DNA of 64,000 nt, taken from the NCBI GenBank assembly GCA_028688515.1, contig JAQTXZ010000001.1, forward strand, positions 907,073 to 971,072, written 5' to 3'. Under the pieces are notes generated by a model, which was given only the letters and a program-made list of their open reading frames with translations, was not told the DNA's origin and did not search any database. The translations under genes were made by a program, and so were the position numbers. This DNA is from Patescibacteria group bacterium. Its GTDB lineage: Bacteria; Patescibacteriota; Patescibacteriia; 2-12-FULL-60-25. Shown here one piece after another: positions 8,156 to 16,876 of the stretch (the stretch's first letter is position 1; the number at the start of each line of letters is the position of its first letter).

Positions 8156-8629
8156 TTAGTAGTAATGCCGCCAAGAGCTGAAGCTGCTGAGGGCCGGCAG
8201 CGCATGCCCACGGATGCATGCGCCGTCAACATAATATGTCGTTGCATTGCACTTGTGGCAATATTCTCTTGAATGATTTTTGCACGGATCTCCGTTAAGA
8301 CGCAGAGTCTTCTTCGTGCAAATGCTGCAGTACACGAACTCGTGGGCGGTACAGACGTCGTTTTTGTGCTGCGTGTAACGACCGCATACGTTGCAACGTA
8401 TCTGCGCAACAGAGCTTGAACCGCGTTTGGATTCGTATCTTGCCATCAAGCTCTCGAGGATGCTCGCTGCTCTTTCGCCATCCGCCACCGCCGCAACAAC
8501 TTCGTTGCGCAGCTTTGCCCGCAGCGCGTTACTCGAAGCCGCAAGCGAGCACTTGCGCCTCACCCGGCTCAACAGCGTACGCACGGCGCGTCTCTGGCTC
8601 TTACTGAAAACGTACGACGGCTTTGACAT
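8156..8629 (-). CDS. Unrecognised protein with three tandem C2CH zinc-finger-like units
   Basis: A 157-residue protein starting at ATG 8629 after AAGGAGG. The first 75 residues are basic and helical (SKSQRRAVRTLLSRVRRK). The rest holds three consecutive units of the same pattern: C79-x2-C82-x10-C93-x2-H96, C101-x2-C104-x11-C116-x2-H119 and C124-x2-C127-x10-C138-x3-H142. Each should bind one zinc. With the basic N-terminus this suggests nucleic-acid binding, but that is inference. I know no named family with this triple repeat. It has its own TTGACA promoter and terminator and is GC-leaning. Confidence 0.78.
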   Translation of the reverse strand: MSKPSYVFSKSQRRAVRTLLSRVRRKCSLAASSNALRAKLRNEVVAAVADGERAASILESLMARYESKRGSSSVAQIRCNVCGRYTQHKNDVCTAHEFVYCSICTKKTLRLNGDPCKNHSREYCHKCNATTYYVDGACIRGHALPALSSFSSWRHYY

Positions 8630-8660
8630 GAGAAACCCTCCTTGCAGGTTGCGTGGCTCG

Positions 8661-8689
8661 ATATTGCTCTTGTACGTGTCGTCTGTCAA
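8661..8689 (-). promoter_or_regulatory. Promoter of the zinc-finger gene
   Basis: On the minus strand TTGACA (8684-8689) is followed after 17 bases by CAATAT (8661-8666), giving a leader of about 25 bases that carries AAGGAGG. Confidence 0.65.
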
Positions 8690-8725
8690 ATACCCAACCT
8701 GCGTACAGCGTGATATTCTATCGGC

Positions 8726-9697
8726 ATGAAAAAGTCCGCGATTCATCTTCCACACGACGAAGGTGCGCACGACGATCCGATTGAATGGTGGTATTGGACG
8801 GCACAAGGTGCTGATTCCAAGGGCAGATCATACGCAGTCATGTTTGCACTTTTTAAATTCGGCTTGCTTGGATTGGCGGAGGTTTATTTTACCCACTGGT
8901 TTGTGACGGATATTGAAAAGAAAAAATTCATACCGCACTTTAAAGTCTTTTGGAAGGGCTTGGAAGAGAACGGCTTGCGCCATCACAAATTGCATGCCAA
9001 AGAAAATAAAGATTTTTTGATGACCAAAGAGCGACATGGTTCGTTTCGTTTAAAAACGAAACAGTTCGATTTGCGTTTTATTCAATCCAAACCGATTATG
9101 CTTGTTGGTGGCGCCGGTTTTGTTGATTTAAAAACGGCTACGACGCACTATTACACGATTCCGCGCCTTGAGGTTAAAGGCAAGATTTTAATCAAAGGTA
9201 AAAAATTAAGTTTTAAAGGCTTGGGCTGGACCGACCATCAATGGAGTCCGTTAAATATTAAACCCGAGCACGCCTGGACATGGTTTTCGTTCCAACTGTC
9301 CGATGGCACGGATTTGCAGTGTTTTGACTACGGCCGCACCAAGCGCGTACGCATGGCAACGATCTCCATGCCAAACGGCAGACAAAAAGTTTATAAAGAC
9401 GTGCGTTTAACGCCGTTCGGGATCGCTTGGCACAGCAAAAAATCCGGCGCCAAATATCCGCTGGAATGGAAGATAGAAATTCCGAAAGCAAAAATCAAAC
9501 TTACCTGCGGACCGAAACTGCAAAATCAAGAAATGATCCACGGGCCGTTCAGATATTGGGAAGGTCCGCTTTGGGCGCACGGCGAAATCGGACAAACGGC
9601 AGTGGAAGGCCACGGCTTTTTGGAGTTAAACGGCGTAACTTCCGACAAGAATATTTTTCAGATGCTGCGCAGTTTAATGTCGCGTAAAAAAAGTTAA
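8726..9697 (+). CDS. CrtC/AttH-like lipocalin-family protein (carotenoid 1,2-hydratase-like)
   Basis: A 323-residue protein opening with HLPHDEGAHDDPIEWWYWTA, the signature of the CrtC/AttH 'hydroxyneurosporene synthase / lipocalin-like' family (PF07143/PF17186). Later blocks GLGWTDHQWSP and GPFRYWEGPLWAHGEI also fit. The fold is a two-domain lipocalin-like barrel for hydrophobic ligands. Only some members are proven carotenoid hydratases, so an activity should not be assumed. No signal peptide is evident. TATTCT ends six bases before the ATG, so the mRNA is probably leaderless. The stop touches the convergent FemAB gene. Confidence 0.85.
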   Translation: MKKSAIHLPHDEGAHDDPIEWWYWTAQGADSKGRSYAVMFALFKFGLLGLAEVYFTHWFVTDIEKKKFIPHFKVFWKGLEENGLRHHKLHAKENKDFLMTKERHGSFRLKTKQFDLRFIQSKPIMLVGGAGFVDLKTATTHYYTIPRLEVKGKILIKGKKLSFKGLGWTDHQWSPLNIKPEHAWTWFSFQLSDGTDLQCFDYGRTKRVRMATISMPNGRQKVYKDVRLTPFGIAWHSKKSGAKYPLEWKIEIPKAKIKLTCGPKLQNQEMIHGPFRYWEGPLWAHGEIGQTAVEGHGFLELNGVTSDKNIFQMLRSLMSRKKS

Positions 9698-10729
9698 TCA
9701 ACCTTTGCCGGACAAAATGCGGCGCAAAAAAATCAGATTATACAAAGCCATATTAAGCGGCAAATCCCATGTACCGATCAAATCAACCTGCTCCCCTCCC
9801 CAGCCCGCCTTAAAACGCGAAATTCCCTCCCAAGATTTTTTATACAGTGCCGAAGAAACATTTTGCGGATTAACTCCCCAAAAATCATATTTTTTTGCAC
9901 CTTCCTGTTTGGCCGCCTTTATAGCGTCCCATTGCAAGGCATACGGCGCCATTGCCTGGCGCATCAAGTGAGAAGAGGCGCCGTAAAGATAAGTCACAGT
10001 TTGACCATACGAAATCTCGACGTTCGCGGCCAGCATCGCGCCGTTTAATTCCGCGACGCGCAATCGCGCCATCTTGGCTGCCGCGAGCGTCTGCAAAGTC
10101 TTGTAAACATAATCCGAAGAATGCTGCACGAAGCCGGCGCGTTTTTCCGTCTCTGCCATCAATTGCAAAAAATGATCGATGTCTGCGGGATGTGCAGTGA
10201 CACGAGTTTTCACTTCATGGCGTGCCGCGACCTTGATGTTATAGCGCGTTTTCTCATGCATGTCGCGCAGCAACTCATCCTCCGTTTTCGTCAAATCCAA
10301 AAGACGCGTACTTGCAGGACTGACTGCCAAACTGCGCAAAAAACGCGGCGGCAAATGTCTTTGCCGCGATTCGACTTTAATCGGCGGCTCTATGCGCCAA
10401 AATAAACTGCGCGGCAATTTGGACTTTTCCGCCATCAAGCTTACGAGATGAGAAATTACGGCGCGATATTTATCTTTATCGACTTTATGTGAAATGACCG
10501 GGCCGCGGGCCGCATACCAAAAACCCAAACCCAGCGCCTTACGGCGATATTCGCCTTGCATTGCGCAAAGCCAATCGTCATTTTCATCCACCAATGCAAA
10601 ACGCCGTATGGAATAACCCAAATGTTTACGAAATTCGCCCCATGCCCAGGATTGCGTAAACTGCGTCCAAGGTTGGCGGAGTTGAAATATCTCCCAAGTT
10701 GTAGGATCGTTGGCTTCCAAGAGGTGCAT
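9698..10729 (-). CDS. FemAB/FemX-type peptidoglycan bridge aminoacyltransferase
   Basis: A 343-residue protein of the FemABX/GNAT fold, which transfers amino acids from aminoacyl-tRNA to the lipid II stem peptide. Typical blocks are FTQSWAWGEFRKHLGY near the start, TRYNIKVAARHEVK, the second-domain FLQLMAETEKRAGF, and the C-terminal YDFWGVNPQN…LYKKSWEGISRFKAGWGG. A cell-wall role suits the nearby VanW gene. A TATAGA box ends nine bases before the ATG, so the transcript may be leaderless. Confidence 0.9.
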   Translation of the reverse strand: MHLLEANDPTTWEIFQLRQPWTQFTQSWAWGEFRKHLGYSIRRFALVDENDDWLCAMQGEYRRKALGLGFWYAARGPVISHKVDKDKYRAVISHLVSLMAEKSKLPRSLFWRIEPPIKVESRQRHLPPRFLRSLAVSPASTRLLDLTKTEDELLRDMHEKTRYNIKVAARHEVKTRVTAHPADIDHFLQLMAETEKRAGFVQHSSDYVYKTLQTLAAAKMARLRVAELNGAMLAANVEISYGQTVTYLYGASSHLMRQAMAPYALQWDAIKAAKQEGAKKYDFWGVNPQNVSSALYKKSWEGISRFKAGWGGEQVDLIGTWDLPLNMALYNLIFLRRILSGKG

Positions 10730-10768
10730 AAGAATGAGTCTATAAAGTCCTTAAAGTCATTTCTTTTT

Positions 10769-10865
10769 GTCATCCTCGCGGATGCGGGGATCCATTAAGA
10801 TTAAGTTGAAACAAATTTATTTTATTGGATCCCCGGGTCTCCGTATAACTTCGCCCGAGGATGAC
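10769..10865. repeat. 97-bp dispersed element, copy 1
   Basis: The element starts GTCATCCTCGCGGATGCGGG and ends CGCCCGAGGATGAC, so its tips are inverted. Internal GGATCC words flank an AT-rich centre. A second copy of identical length lies at 32662-32758 and a shorter relative at 31591-31664. Confidence 0.85.
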
Positions 10866-10887
10866 AAAGAAGGAATACGAAGAAGTG

Positions 10888-11445
10888 TTATTTACTCAAA
10901 AGTTTAAGTGCGGCGCGGACGCGGTCGGAAGAAGAGCCTTGTTCCGGAGCGATATGCTTGGCGGCCTCACGAGCTTGATAAGCCGTGTAACCCAAGTTGG
11001 TGAGCGTCTCGATCAATTCACGATCAGTGTCCGCAACGACGCCAACTTCCACTAACTTGCCTTTGAGTTCAAGCACGATTTTTTGCGCCGTCTTTTTGCC
11101 GATGCCTTGCAACGACGCAAGCCAATCCGCATCGCCCTGCGCCAAGCGAGAACGCAGACTTTCGAGCGGCGCAGCGGCACAGACTGCGAGCGCAACTTTT
11201 GGACCGACACCGGACACGCTTAAAAGTTGCTCAAAAAAATCCAGTTCATCCATTGTCAAAAACGCATAAAGATCATCCGCGTCTTCGCGAATATGTTCGT
11301 GAATATAAACTCGTCTTTCGACTCCGACCGTCAATGCGGACAAAGTTCCGGTGTGTGCACGCAAACGATAACCGATTCCGCCGACTTCCAAAATAAAAAA
11401 ATCCAAAAAAATTTCCGCAACATGACCACGCAAAGTGACTATCAT
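10888..11445 (-). CDS. ruvA: Holliday junction branch migration protein RuvA
   Basis: RuvA tetramers bind Holliday junctions and load the RuvB motor. The 185-residue product shows the N-terminal OB fold (MIVTLRGHVAEIF…FILEVGGIGYRL), two helix-hairpin-helix motifs (LLSVSGVGPKVALAVC and LQGIGKKTAQKIVLEL), and the C-terminal RuvB-contacting helices (LTNLGYTAYQAREAAKHI). I start at ATG 11445. The frame runs 13 codons further upstream into a repetitive GTACGACGTAC-type stretch, which is unlikely to be coding. ruvB and ruvC are not in the window. Confidence 0.96.
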   Translation of the reverse strand: MIVTLRGHVAEIFLDFFILEVGGIGYRLRAHTGTLSALTVGVERRVYIHEHIREDADDLYAFLTMDELDFFEQLLSVSGVGPKVALAVCAAAPLESLRSRLAQGDADWLASLQGIGKKTAQKIVLELKGKLVEVGVVADTDRELIETLTNLGYTAYQAREAAKHIAPEQGSSSDRVRAALKLLSK

Positions 11446-11497
11446 AACGGCAATATCGTACCACGTACAACGTACCGCGTACAACGTTTCGGATTAT

Positions 11498-11540
11498 AAA
11501 AAAAGAGACTCCCGAGCTGAAAGGACATCAGCTGGGAGTC
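11498..11540 (-). terminator. Terminator of the protein kinase gene
   Basis: On the minus strand GACTCCCAGCTGA pairs with TCAGCTCGGGAGTC (one mismatch) and is followed by TCTTTTTTT. It begins at the kinase stop codon. Confidence 0.85.
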
Positions 11541-13338
11541 ATTGATTGATGGGCGGCGGAGCGCCCGGAGGCAGGCCGTCGCCTCCCATCCAAGTATCTG
11601 CCCCTGTTGCTGTTGTGGGGCGAGTTCTGGTGGGAGTGACGGTGGGTGCGGCGGGACGCACAGTCCTTGCGGGCTGTGCGGGGATTGTGTAGGTGGGCGG
11701 AACGTAGACGGGTGGCTTAGGCGCCGCAGTTGCATACACTGTGGGTTGCGCTGTCGCAGACACTGGCGTTGCAGCAGGCGCCGGCTCGTTAACCGTCTTA
11801 GTCGCCGGTTCATCTTGACCGGCAACATACGGCAACCAGGTGTTGACCGTCAAAGCCATAGCTATGGCGACGGCGCAAAGCAGCGCCAACAGCATGATCA
11901 AGCCGGCAGACGGGCGTCCTCCAAGCTCTGAAGCCGGAGGCTGAGTCGCAATCTGCGACTGAGGCACGTACCCAGCCTGAGCCTGCTGAACAGCGCTCAC
12001 CACCGGCGGAGGCAACGGATCAGGCTGCGAAACCGGCTGCTCGTAGGACATGATCGCCTGCGGGGTAGACGGGTAAGTCTCTCGCACGACCATTACTTTC
12101 GGCACTTGAGCGACGCCGACCGCTCTCGGCTTGCGATATGGAATATGCGCGGCGTCCGAAGGACGGCTAGCCGGCGAAGCTTCCTGCGCGATGATCACCT
12201 TGGCCCGCTTGACCGGCGCGGGTTGAGCCGGCAATTCAAACGTCTGCTCAAAGAACTGCTCAGTCGGCGACGACGCTTGCCGTGCCGGCGGCGCATCTTG
12301 CGTCTCCGCAAACTTGTCCACCTGAGGCGGGCGCGAGGAGATGGGCGTGAACGAAAGCTGCGTCTCGGCCAACTCCAACCTCTGAACATCGTCGCGTAAG
12401 GCTGTCAGAATCCGCAGCACTTCGTCCGCAGACGGACGAAGCACTGGGTCTGGATTCAAACCAAGCTTAATGGCGTTGATAAGCGAAGGTGGCGTGCCTG
12501 TACAGTACCGCTCCACCGGATCGATTTCCACCCGCCCAGCCTTGATCAACTGCCAAAGGTCGACGCAGTCTTGCGCCGTGTCGAGACGATGCGAGGAATA
12601 CGGCAGGCAACCCGTAACCGCCTCGTAAGCAGTCACAATCAGGCTCCATACGTCGCTCGCAGAAACAGCTTTGCCGAATCCTTGCTCCCACGACATGTAA
12701 CCCAGCGATCCGAGCGTCTGGCCCGTGCTGGTCAACTTGCGCAGCCTATTGCTATCCGAATCCTTGGCAGTGCCAAAATCAGAGACCTCAGCAAGGAACG
12801 ATCCGTCGCCCTGCTCGACGAGCAAGATATTGCTCGGTTTGAGATCGCGGTGAATCACTCCCCTGTCGTGAATGTAGACCAACGCACTTGCGACCTGAAC
12901 CAAAATGTCCAAGGCCATTGCCATCGGTACGCACGATCCGCGATAGAGTCCTTTGTGCAACACGGATGCCGTGCGATACATCTCGATCAAGTGCCAAAGG
13001 TTGAACCCTCCGGGCACCCATTCGAGCACCACAATCTCTTCCGTACTGGAAGCGTCGGGTGGAATGATCTCGACCCCATTGTGTTGCTTGTGTGAGGTCA
13101 CACTCTCAACTCCGTACATCTTGAGGATGTTGGGATGGTCAAGCATGGCATGTACATCCGCCTCTTGCTTGAAGCGCGCACGAATGTGGGCGTTGCTGCC
13201 CACGAGAGGCTGCTTGATGGCGACGTCGTGACAAGCAGCCTCGTCCCACGCGTGGTAGACCCTGGCCTGACCCCCGTCCATCGGGGCGTCTTGCGAAATG
13301 ACGTACCTGTTATTCAACTTTGCACCCGGATGGAACAT
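11539..13338 (-). CDS. Transmembrane Hanks-type Ser/Thr protein kinase
   Basis: A 599-residue protein starting at ATG 13338 after GGAGG. The kinase domain (about residues 10-290) has the glycine loop GGQARVYHAW, the ATP lysine in DVAIKQP, the catalytic loop HRDLKPSNILL near residue 163, and the metal motif DFGTA. The activation segment reads GSLGYMSWEQ where APE is usual. A disordered Pro/Gln-rich linker leads to one membrane helix at about residues 478-503, then a Pro/Thr/Ala-rich tail predicted outside the cell. This is the PknB topology without PASTA repeats. The outer tail has no domain I recognise. It has its own promoter and terminator. Confidence 0.92.
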   Translation of the reverse strand: MFHPGAKLNNRYVISQDAPMDGGQARVYHAWDEAACHDVAIKQPLVGSNAHIRARFKQEADVHAMLDHPNILKMYGVESVTSHKQHNGVEIIPPDASSTEEIVVLEWVPGGFNLWHLIEMYRTASVLHKGLYRGSCVPMAMALDILVQVASALVYIHDRGVIHRDLKPSNILLVEQGDGSFLAEVSDFGTAKDSDSNRLRKLTSTGQTLGSLGYMSWEQGFGKAVSASDVWSLIVTAYEAVTGCLPYSSHRLDTAQDCVDLWQLIKAGRVEIDPVERYCTGTPPSLINAIKLGLNPDPVLRPSADEVLRILTALRDDVQRLELAETQLSFTPISSRPPQVDKFAETQDAPPARQASSPTEQFFEQTFELPAQPAPVKRAKVIIAQEASPASRPSDAAHIPYRKPRAVGVAQVPKVMVVRETYPSTPQAIMSYEQPVSQPDPLPPPVVSAVQQAQAGYVPQSQIATQPPASELGGRPSAGLIMLLALLCAVAIAMALTVNTWLPYVAGQDEPATKTVNEPAPAATPVSATAQPTVYATAAPKPPVYVPPTYTIPAQPARTVRPAAPTVTPTRTRPTTATGADTWMGGDGLPPGAPPPINQ

Positions 13339-13416
13339 GAGGACCTCCAATGTCCGTAAATTGTCGAATCTGCACCCTTTGCCGTCAACCCATTTGGCAG
13401 ACAAAAGGAATACGTT

Positions 13417-13445
13417 AACCTACACGTTTTTGTGACGTTTGTCAA
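13417..13445 (-). promoter_or_regulatory. Promoter of the protein kinase gene
   Basis: On the minus strand TTGACA (13440-13445), 17 bases, then TAGGTT (13417-13422). A leader of about 75 bases follows, ending in GGAGG. Confidence 0.7.
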
Positions 13446-13485
13446 CCGTAAAAACGCCGAAATATGGGTTTATGGGTTGATTTGT

Positions 13486-13520
13486 TAAAAAGTAGAGACG
13501 CCCTCGGAGGGCGTCTCTAC
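13486..13520 (-). terminator. Terminator of ileS (GTAGAGACGCC palindrome)
   Basis: GTAGAGACGCCCTC and GAGGGCGTCTCTAC form a near-perfect palindrome around one base, with CTTTTT on the minus-strand exit. The GTAGAGACGC word recurs inside the elements at 16624 and 30301. Confidence 0.75.
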
Positions 13521-13545
13521 AAAACAATGTATAATTGTTATTGCG

Positions 13546-16500
13546 TTATTTAAGCGAAATTTTGACCTTTTTGCCGTCCCATTTCATATCCTCTCCCTCG
13601 AAATCTTCCGTTAACTCAACGACCTCGATAGACTCAGCCTTGCTCTCTTTGGATAGATCATCCTGCAGATCCTTAATCCAAGCCGTAAGCTCCGCATCGT
13701 CCGATGCGATTTTGAGTTTAACCGTATCGCTAGGCGTTAAACCGGACTGTTTGCGCAGTTGCATGATATTGCGCGTCATTTCGCGGTAAAAACCTTTCTT
13801 TTTGAGCTCCGGCGTCAAAACGGTATCAAGCTCAACCATCCAATCTTGCGGTTGGTTTGGATCGCCGGCAGCGAGCAAAACTTTTTCAACATTCAGCTCA
13901 TCTCGAATCAAGGCCAGCAAATCTGTTCTTTGCGAAAGTCTGGCTTGTTCCGCCGACGCTTTAAAACCCACAGAGATGGATGCCAAAGCCTGTCTGACCG
14001 GAAGTTTAGCCGCAACTCGAGCTTCGAGACCGGCCGTGACAACATTGCGCACCCATTCCATGTCAGACTCCAAGCGTTCATCAATCGTGCCTTCGTCAAC
14101 CTTTGGCCAACGATCCAAGTGTACTGACATTTTGCCGCCTTCCAAATCCTGATAAAGACGCTCGGCAAAAAACGGCATAAACGGCGCGAGCAATTTTGCC
14201 AATTCAAGCAGCACCTCGCGCAAAGTGCGCAATGCATCGTATGAATCATCCGCATCGAGCGTCTGCTTCATGCGTTCGCGCGAGCGGCGCAGCCACCAAG
14301 TTGAAAGATCGTCGACAAAAGGACGAACCGGGCGAAGCGCGCCCGCCAAATCATAACCGTTCATCTTTTCCGTAACATTTTTTGCCAAACCTTGCATGCG
14401 CGAAAAAATCCATCGGTCCAAAACCTGCATACTGTGCGGCTTCTGTATTTCGATGCGCTTACCCTCCGCATAAGTCAAATAAAACTGGCGCACATTCCAT
14501 AAGATGCCAAGCACCGAACGCTGCAACTGCGCACACTCCTCGTCCGAAAAATTGATCGCTTCCGCTGCCATGACATTTGAGGAAAGCAGATACATGCGTA
14601 GAGCATCCGCGCCGTATTTATCCATTATCTCGTAAGGATCCGTGTAATTTTTCAGCGACTTGGACATTTTTTTGCCGTCCGCCGCAAGTATCATGCCGGT
14701 TGCCACAATATTTTTTGCGGCAGGTTTGCCAAACAGGCCGGATGACATCACGTGCATGTTATAAAACCAGCCGCGGGTTTGATCTTGCGCTTCGCCCACA
14801 AAATCCGCCGGAAAATGCGCTTCGAATTTTTCGCGGTTTTCAAAAGGATAATGCACTGACGCATACGGCATGCTGCCGGATTCGAGCCAACAATCGAAAG
14901 TAAAAATAGTACGCTTCATCACGCCGCCACATTCGCATTTGAATTCCACCAAGTCAATGCCCGGGCGATGCATGTCCCAATCTTTTGTCAGATGTCCGCC
15001 GGCCGCTTCTTTTAGTTCCGCCATCGAACCGATGACTTTTCGTTCAGCGCAAGATTCGCATTCCCAAACCGGCATCGGCGCGCCCCAATATCTTGTGCGG
15101 GAAATATTCCATTCGGGCGCGGAGCTTAAACCATTGCCAAAACGACCTTCCTTAAAAGATTCGGGCACCCAGTGAATTTTTTTTGCCGCATCCAACATCT
15201 TTGGGCGAAGTTTGTCGATGCTTACAAACCAAGCTGTCTGCGCCTTGTAGATGAGAAGAGTTTTGCAGCGATAACATTCCGGAACGCTGTGCGTGATTTT
15301 TTGATTAGTGACGAGCAATCCGCGTTTTTCCAAATCTGCGATCACGAGCGGATCAGCCTGCTTGATCGGTAAGCCCGCAAACGGACCAGTTTCCGGCATC
15401 ATCTTTCCTTCATCATCCACGGTAAGCAAGACCGGAAGTTTGTGAATTTTTGATGCGTTAAAATCATCTTCGCCAAAAGCCGGCGCCGTGTGCACCAAGC
15501 CCGTTCCATCTTCCGCGCTAACATAAGGCATGTCTACCACGCGATACCCTTTTGCAAAATCGTCCTGCGTCCTGCGTCCCAATCGTCCTGCGTCACGATC
15601 ACCATCCTCGACGTGCGACGTGGGACGTGCGATGTGGGACGATTCGTATAAAGGTTCATACTCCCATCCCACCATCTCCTTGCCTTCGAGACGACGCTCG
15701 ACATGCATTGCCTCCGCTTCCGGATTCTCATCGCTCAAATCCTCGCGGATATAATCTTTAAGAACTTCTGCCTTGCGCGACTCGGCAACAATCCAATACT
15801 CGTCTTTTTCCGGAATGTGAATTTTGAGATAAGCCAAATCAGGATTGACGGCAATCGCGGTATTGGCCGGCAATGTCCAGGGCGTTGTTGTCCATGCCAG
15901 CAAATAAGTTTTGTCCTGACCTATGACTTTGAATTTGACAGTGATGGCCGGATCTTCCTCATCGCGATACGAATGACCCATGGTGACCTCGGAGTTTGAG
16001 AGCGGGGTTGAGCAGCGCGGGCAATAAAGCGACACGCGAAAATCTTTGTAGACCAAGCCCTTTTTGTAGAGTTCAGAAAAAGCCCACCAAACCGATTCGA
16101 TATAAGAGTCGTCCATGGTTTTGTAGGCGTGATCCATATCCACCCAACGTCCGAAACGGCGGATATATTTGCGCCACTCTTTGTCATACATCAAAACGGT
16201 CGAGCGGCAGGCGGCGTTAAATTTGTCGACGCCGTATTCCAAAATTTCGCGGCGCGAGTTTAGGCCCAAATCTTTTTCTATCATGTTTTCGATCGGCATA
16301 CCGTGGCAATCCCAACCCCAAACGCGATCCACGCGATAACCGTTCATGGTCCAATATCGCGGCACCGCGTCTTTTAACGCGCTCTGCAAAAGATGCCCAT
16401 GATGAGGAAGACCTGTTGCAAACGGAGGACCGTCGTAAAAAACAAAAAGTTTATTCTCGGGACGTTCTTCAATCGAACGCTCAAAAATCTTATGTTTGTC

Positions 16501-16575
16501 CCAAAATTCGAGGATCTCCTCCTCCATCTTTGGAAAATCCGGACGCGCGGACGGCGTCTGTTCTAGCTTTGTCAT
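13546..16575 (-). CDS. ileS: Isoleucyl-tRNA synthetase
   Basis: A class I synthetase of 1009 residues. The nucleotide-binding motif is GLPHHGHLLQS (HHGH in the HIGH position) near residue 57 and the second is KKMSKSLKNYTDP near residue 635. The editing domain has WTTTPWTLPANTAIAV and EDGTGLVHTAPAFGEDD. The architecture and the lack of a C-terminal zinc finger match the eukaryote-like IleRS type, often linked to mupirocin tolerance. Residues about 309-336 are encoded by simple repeat DNA inserted between 'YEPLYE' and 'AKGYRVVDMPYVS'. TATAAT at 16582-16587 ends six bases before the ATG and no Shine-Dalgarno sequence exists, so the transcript should be leaderless. Confidence 0.96.
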   Translation of the reverse strand: MTKLEQTPSARPDFPKMEEEILEFWDKHKIFERSIEERPENKLFVFYDGPPFATGLPHHGHLLQSALKDAVPRYWTMNGYRVDRVWGWDCHGMPIENMIEKDLGLNSRREILEYGVDKFNAACRSTVLMYDKEWRKYIRRFGRWVDMDHAYKTMDDSYIESVWWAFSELYKKGLVYKDFRVSLYCPRCSTPLSNSEVTMGHSYRDEEDPAITVKFKVIGQDKTYLLAWTTTPWTLPANTAIAVNPDLAYLKIHIPEKDEYWIVAESRKAEVLKDYIREDLSDENPEAEAMHVERRLEGKEMVGWEYEPLYESSHIARPTSHVEDGDRDAGRLGRRTQDDFAKGYRVVDMPYVSAEDGTGLVHTAPAFGEDDFNASKIHKLPVLLTVDDEGKMMPETGPFAGLPIKQADPLVIADLEKRGLLVTNQKITHSVPECYRCKTLLIYKAQTAWFVSIDKLRPKMLDAAKKIHWVPESFKEGRFGNGLSSAPEWNISRTRYWGAPMPVWECESCAERKVIGSMAELKEAAGGHLTKDWDMHRPGIDLVEFKCECGGVMKRTIFTFDCWLESGSMPYASVHYPFENREKFEAHFPADFVGEAQDQTRGWFYNMHVMSSGLFGKPAAKNIVATGMILAADGKKMSKSLKNYTDPYEIMDKYGADALRMYLLSSNVMAAEAINFSDEECAQLQRSVLGILWNVRQFYLTYAEGKRIEIQKPHSMQVLDRWIFSRMQGLAKNVTEKMNGYDLAGALRPVRPFVDDLSTWWLRRSRERMKQTLDADDSYDALRTLREVLLELAKLLAPFMPFFAERLYQDLEGGKMSVHLDRWPKVDEGTIDERLESDMEWVRNVVTAGLEARVAAKLPVRQALASISVGFKASAEQARLSQRTDLLALIRDELNVEKVLLAAGDPNQPQDWMVELDTVLTPELKKKGFYREMTRNIMQLRKQSGLTPSDTVKLKIASDDAELTAWIKDLQDDLSKESKAESIEVVELTEDFEGEDMKWDGKKVKISLK
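15565..15650. repeat. Simple-word repeat inserted in frame inside ileS
   Basis: The stretch is made of GTCCTGCGTCC words followed by ACGTGCGACGTGGGACGTG words. It encodes about 27 residues including HIARPTSHVEDG within the editing domain, at a point where other IleRS proteins have no such sequence. The same CCCACGTCGCACGTCCCACG wording recurs at the start of the lipoprotein gene at 23363. Confidence 0.8.
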
Positions 16576-16581
16576 ACGCGC

Positions 16582-16587
16582 ATTATA
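16582..16587 (-). promoter_or_regulatory. -10 box of ileS, leaderless geometry
   Basis: The minus strand reads TATAAT, six bases before ATG. Transcription should begin at or next to the start codon. Confidence 0.65.
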
Positions 16588-16623
16588 TTGACTTAAAAAA
16601 CGACAACGGTCAAACGAGCAACT

Positions 16624-16821
16624 CCCTCTATCCGTCCCTCGCTTTTAACTTATGCTCGGGACACCTTTCCCCCGTCAGACGAGGGAAAGGAGTTAATGAG
16701 TTATTCTGTAGAGACGCAAAATATTGCGTCTAACTAATTAACTTAATAACCCACCTTTCCCCTGTTCGACGGGGGAAAGGCTCCCCCGCAATATAATCAA
16801 AATGAGGGGGTGGATAGAGGG
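16624..16821. mobile_element. 198-bp MITE-like element, copy A
   Basis: Terminal inverted repeats CCCTCTATCC / GGATAGAGGG bound a 198-base unit with internal hairpins CCTTTCCCCCGTC…GAGGGAAAGG and CCTTTCCCCTGTTCGACGGGG, and a GTAGAGACGC palindrome. Copy B at 30301-30496 matches along its length. It fills most of the 300-base gap between ileS and rpiB. It encodes no protein, so any movement would need a transposase elsewhere. Confidence 0.85.
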
Positions 16822-16876
16822 CGTTCGGCCGATCATACATGACGCAGTACGTTGCACGTGGTACTTTATGTTATAT

